A DNA stretch of 64,000 nucleotides, taken from positions 142,813 to 206,812 of the forward strand of contig VWPU01001214.1 in NCBI GenBank assembly GCA_013398955.1. The letters are read 5' to 3'. Below, piece after piece: positions 59,906 through 64,000 of this stretch. The notes beneath the pieces are model-generated. The model was not told the origin of the DNA. It saw nothing but the letters and a program-made list of their open reading frames with translations, and searched no databases. The stretch is from Callaeas wilsoni. Lineage: Eukaryota; Chordata; Aves; Passeriformes; Callaeidae. The position numbers were made by a program, and so were the translations under genes. Each line of letters opens with the position of its first letter. Position 1 is the stretch's first letter.

Positions 59906-61886
59906 TTAATGTCTATCAGAGATGCTCTCTAAGAAAAATTAAGCATAGAAAAAGATGCTACAAGATTCCCTCATTTCCAAATGAAATTTGGAAAGGAATA
60001 CGTGAAGTCAACACAGAGCTACAAAGTTTCCCCAGACACTTGCAAAAACCCTATTGCCCATAATCTGTGATCTTCAGAGTACAGATTTTTGGTGCAGAGT
60101 AAAGTTGAATCAATGGAATTAAAAAAATGAACTCTTTTGGAACGGTAGAGATGCCTCGAGCACTGCCCTTCCTGTGAGGGGTTTTATTCCACTCTCAATT
60201 CCCAACCTTTTGGCATGGGTTTGGAAAGCCAGAAATAGCTGGATATATGCTACCAAAAACCATTTTATTAGGAATATAAAGAATTTGTGTTGGTTTTGAG
60301 CCCCAGTTATAGTACAAGAATGTCAAACTGCTACATCTCATCCATAGCTCCCATGCCAGAGGTTTCTTGTTGGAGCCAGGGATGGATGAAGCCACTGGGG
60401 GAACACACCCACCCCACCAGAACCCCAAATCATTTTTCTCATTGCCCACACTCATGCATGGCACAAAAGGGAAAATGAAAACTCATCCTGGATTAAAAAT
60501 ACTACTCCTTATATTAATTTAAACTATTGGACAACGCAGTATCAAAAGCACAAAATATGGTTTCCATAGGATTTCACAGGAAGCTGACTTGCAGGGCTCA
60601 GTGATTTTTTATGGAGGAACTTCAGTTCAGAGAACCACAGCAGGAAAGGGTTCTGGGCAGCAGAAGGGAACACAACACACAGAAATAAAGAACTTGGCAA
60701 AGTTATTCAGAGTAAAAATATCCTGAACTCAAAAGTGAAAAAGGAATGGCAAACATCCATAACTGTTCAGAGCAGCAGGTGTGGAGCATCTTTAAAATTC
60801 CAGGAAAGACACCAAGAAAAAGCATAAAAATAAATACAAAACCCCCAATATTATCCTCATTTAGGCCTCTGGTTGCACCTACCTCTGTGAGTACAAGAAG
60901 AAGACACATCCTTGTATCCAACACCACCAGCAGAGTAATTCCACAGCTTAACCCAGGCAAAAAACCACCGGGAAGAGGGACTCACTTAAAAGCAGAGGCA
61001 CTGGTACCTCCCTGGTGAGCTCAGCAGGTGAAACCAGTACAGCTCCCAGGTGGGGCTGTGGGAGTGGTGGTGCCCTCCCAGGGCCTGAATAAAGGATGAA
61101 ATTGGGCAAAAATGACATAAACACTCACACGTGGGGAGCTCAGAAAGCCACCACATTTCAGGAATTTTTGTTAGTGCTATTTCACGGTGAAATCAGAAGA
61201 ATCCAGGCCAGTTGCTACATCTTAGATTCAGGATTTTAATTCATTTTAATTCTCTGCCTGCAATGCTGTTTACTGGGTACACACACTGAGGGGTGACTTT
61301 TTTGTAAAGGAAGGAAACATCAGTGCTTGGATTTGGATATTTGCTGCCACGGTTTCATACCTACAGCCAGTATGAATGGCAGGAAGCTGGGACCATCAGC
61401 TAAACCATCCCTTTGCACGTGTTCCCAGTGTTCCCCTGCCAGGGACAGCTTTATGGAAGCAAAGGAAGGAGTAGAGGTGTAGTCCTTAAAAACAGGTGAG
61501 GAATTCCCTTCCTGTGGCCTTCACCCCTCCACAGGCAAACAGAGGGTTGGGGGTTTTTAACTTTGAGAGGGAGGGAAAACTGGGAATATGAATCATTCAG
61601 GAATAACCCAGGGAGCACAGGGGGCTCCCAGGTGAGCTGAAGAGGCCTCCTAAAATCCATTCCAGTGAAAAAAACTTCTCATATGGAAGTAGATGGTTTA
61701 TATCACACTGAAATGTCACCATTTCCTCAGCTGGACAGAGCAGGGGAGCACGAGCAGCACGGCAGTTTAGGGATAATTCGGGGATTTTCTGAACCACAGC
61801 CACACCTGCAGCCCTGGCAGGCTGTGGGATACAGGTGTGCACATTCCAGGTGGGATGCAGCATGAGGCTGGGCTGGGAGCTGTGGA
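59906..61886. other. unique non-coding region
   Basis: No transposable element or gene recognised. Confidence 0.5.
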
Positions 61887-62358
61887 GATCACGGAATGGT
61901 TTGGGTTGGAAGGGACCTCAAAGCTCATTCCATCCTGGCAGGGACACCTTCCACTATCCCAGGGACACCTACCACGGTCCCAGGGTGCTCCAAGCCCCAA
62001 TATCCAACCGGGCCTGGGACACTCCCAGGGATCCAGGGGCGGCCACAGCTGCTCTGGGAATTCCATCCCAGCCCCTCCCCGCCCTCCCAGCCAGGAATTC
62101 CTTCCCAATATCCCATCCATCCCTGCCCTCTGGCAGTGGGAAGCCATTCCCTGTGTCCTGTCCCTCCATCCCTTGTCCCCAGTCCCTCTCCAGCTCTCCT
62201 GGAACCCCTTTAGGCCCTGGAGGGGGCTCTGAGCTCTCTCTGGAGCCTTCTCCTCTCCAGGTGAACATTCCCAGCTCTCCCAGCCCAGCTCCAGAGGGGC
62301 TCCAGCCCTGGGAGCAGCTCCGTGGCCTCCTCTGAACTCACTGCAGCAGCTCCACTAA
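61887..62358 (-). mobile_element. CR1 LINE 3' fragment (longest in the window)
   Basis: About 470 bases of reverse-complement CR1. It starts GATCACGGAATGGTTTGGGT, passes through GGCAGGGACACCTTCCACTA, CACTCCCAGGGATCCAGGGG, CCCTCTGGCAGTGGGAAGCC and CTTCTCCTCTCCAGGTGAAC, and ends near GTGGCCTCCTCTGAACTCAC. A short duplicated GGGACACCT(T/A)CCAC block lies near 61940-61975. GC is high (about 60%), and several overlapping open frames here (up to 166 codons) are by-products of this element, not genes. No reverse-transcriptase domain remains. Confidence 0.93.
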
Positions 62359-64000
62359 AATAAAGGTGAACAGCAAAGGCAAAAATTCTGAGTGAGCTGC
62401 CATTGAATTAAAACGGGATCCCACTGATTGAGGTGAATATTGGGCTGGAAAATGCAGCACTTTGTGTCCAGGCCCAGCTTTGGCTCAGTCCAGAAAGGCT
62501 CCAGGCTCTGCTCCTCTCACAGAGCTGCAGCACCCAACAGGGCCATCCATCCTGGAATGCATCTGGGAACACACTGATACTTCAGGAGGGTATCTGTGAG
62601 CATTTTAATTCTGTTAAGACCAAAATAATGATAAACAAGGATAATAGTTACAAAAATTCTCCCTCCCAAAAGAGTCCTAGAAATCCTAATTTACTGGCTG
62701 GTAGCTGGTAAAACAGAAATACAGTAACTTAATAATCTGAGCATAGCAGTTTTCAGTAAGGAAAATTAACTAATTCATTATCACTTCTAATTTGCTGAGG
62801 CATAGCTGCCATATTTGTAAAATCAGCAGGTTCAGGAAAAAAGCAAGTTTTTAATGAATGTTCTTTTTCTCCCCTTCCCAGATCCATAAATGATACAATT
62901 ACTTAGCTCCCTCTAGTGCCAATTCCTAAAATAAATTTCTCGCTAATGACTGTATTCACCAATGTAATCATCGGAGCAAATTAAAAATTCACTTGGCAAT
63001 AATTAACTAGTGAACTCTCAAAGGATGGAGTAAATTGCCATGAACCAAAGCAGAATTCAACTGGTGTCACAATTACAAAGAAAGGTCAAATGTAGGCTTT
63101 CTGCAATAACAAAAATGTGCCATCCATGCGCAGACATTGCGGGGTTTGAACAATCGAGGCTCACGTGCCAACAAGGAGCAGCAGGCAGGGAACAGGGACA
63201 GCACACGGAGCAGCTCCAGCCCTCCTCTCACATTTCCAATCCCATTATTAAAGTTAGTTTTCTGTTTGGTTTTTTTTTCTCCTTTTTCACTGTACTGTTC
63301 GTTTCCGAGGCTTGGTAATTTGGCAGTCAAAAGATGCTCCGTGCCAAAATAGGACAACTAAAGATATATTTATTTTGAAACTTAAATAGTAAAAAAACTC
63401 TCACTTTTTTTTAGTAAATAATAATAATACGGAATATGTATTAGTAGTAATAATAGTACATCCAGAGGAATCGCTGTGCTCACCCAGATGTTGGAGGAAA
63501 AAGGCATCACAGAGGCAGGAAGGTTCCTCATCTCGTATTACTGCTGTGGTTACACTCTAAATTAAAATAACCCTGAACGCAGCCCTAAAATCAGATTATT
63601 TGTGAGAATTTTGGGGGCTTTCTTATAATTGTGGGGTCGTTGTTCTATGCCCTATTTCTGGATTTCTTTCCTTTGCTTCCATACATAAAACACTTCGAGA
63701 CAAAAGATTTTCTGTGCAGGACAAATGTTGTGGTTACCTTTTACTTGGAGTTTTAATGCAGTGGCCACTCTGCCAACACAGGTGTACAGCAGGCCACGCT
63801 TAGCTTGGAAGAGATGTCACAACCGGAAAAGAGGTGTAAAAGCTCCCATTTAATGGTCGTCTTTGGGAAAGAGCATCTCATTGCACTGCCAGAGGGCTGG
63901 GTTACATTATTGGGAAGAACTTTTTATGGTGCAGGTGTGCAGGAGCTTCTGGTTGGTTGGGACGGTCGAGATGGCTAGAGAGGAGAGATCTCTGAGGTTG
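62359..64000. other. unique AT-rich non-coding region
   Basis: No gene or transposable element recognised up to the window edge. An ATA/AAT-rich stretch lies at about 63410-63450. The last ~200 bases are moderately GC-rich but not identified. Confidence 0.5.

Noticed and set aside
61835..62335. 166-, 131- and 126-codon open frames near the right end
   Set aside because: They lie inside or across the GC-rich CR1 fragment at 61887-62358 and are translations of repeat sequence, with no reverse-transcriptase motif.
62908..62919. CTCF-like core (CCCTCTAGTG)
   Set aside because: It matches about 10 of 12 core positions by eye, but such matches recur by chance in 64 kb and nothing else supports an insulator here.
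1..64000. CRISPR arrays, bacterial operons, tRNA or rRNA genes
   Set aside because: No regularly spaced repeats, cloverleaf-like sequences or rRNA-like blocks were seen, and the CR1 and LTR content shows this is bird nuclear DNA.

Overview
The window looks like bird nuclear DNA, probably from a songbird, and almost all of it is non-coding: intergenic or deep intronic sequence. At least eighteen truncated copies of the avian CR1 LINE are visible. They share the diagnostic 3' end (a GGTTTGGGTTGGAAGGGACC-type block on the reverse strand, closing in ATTCT/GATTCTATGA-type repeats). There is one solo long terminal repeat (LTR) of an endogenous retrovirus. The background is AT-rich with scattered A/T runs and low repeat density, as is usual for birds. 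I recognise no protein-coding gene, tRNA, rRNA or CRISPR array. Open frames are mostly 60-110 codons, about what chance gives in AT-rich DNA of this length, and none shows a domain I can name.

Layout. 0-5.4 kb: AT-rich unique DNA with a small CpG-dense patch at 3.39-3.56 kb. 5.4-12.2 kb: five CR1 stubs, plus a tandem duplication with a single N at its junction (5.63-5.80 kb). 12.2-18.4 kb: unique AT-rich DNA with a very strong splice-acceptor-like site followed by a 3'-exon-like block (13.8-14.3 kb), two hairpins and a 74-nt polypurine tract. 18.4-19.64 kb: a CpG-enriched stretch that abuts the solo LTR (19,647-20,329). 20.3-28.8 kb: unique DNA. 28.8-34.8 kb: a cluster of five CR1 copies including an inverted pair. 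34.8-42 kb: unique DNA with a possible regulatory cluster near 37 kb and a GC-richer block open on both strands (37.6-38.4 kb). 42-47.5 kb: duplicated CR1 stubs, an (AAT)n microsatellite and a second duplication with an N at its junction. 47.5-64 kb: further CR1 stubs, a short CpG island at 54.35-54.60 kb, a candidate 37-nt exon at 57.76 kb, and the longest CR1 fragment (61.9-62.36 kb).

No set of genes can be read as a pathway here. The points most worth checking are the two N-junction duplications (probable assembly artefacts), the LTR with its U3 repeats beside CpG-rich DNA, the CpG patches, and a few exon-like segments with good splice-site context. All splice, motif and CpG observations were made by eye, without alignments or scores.
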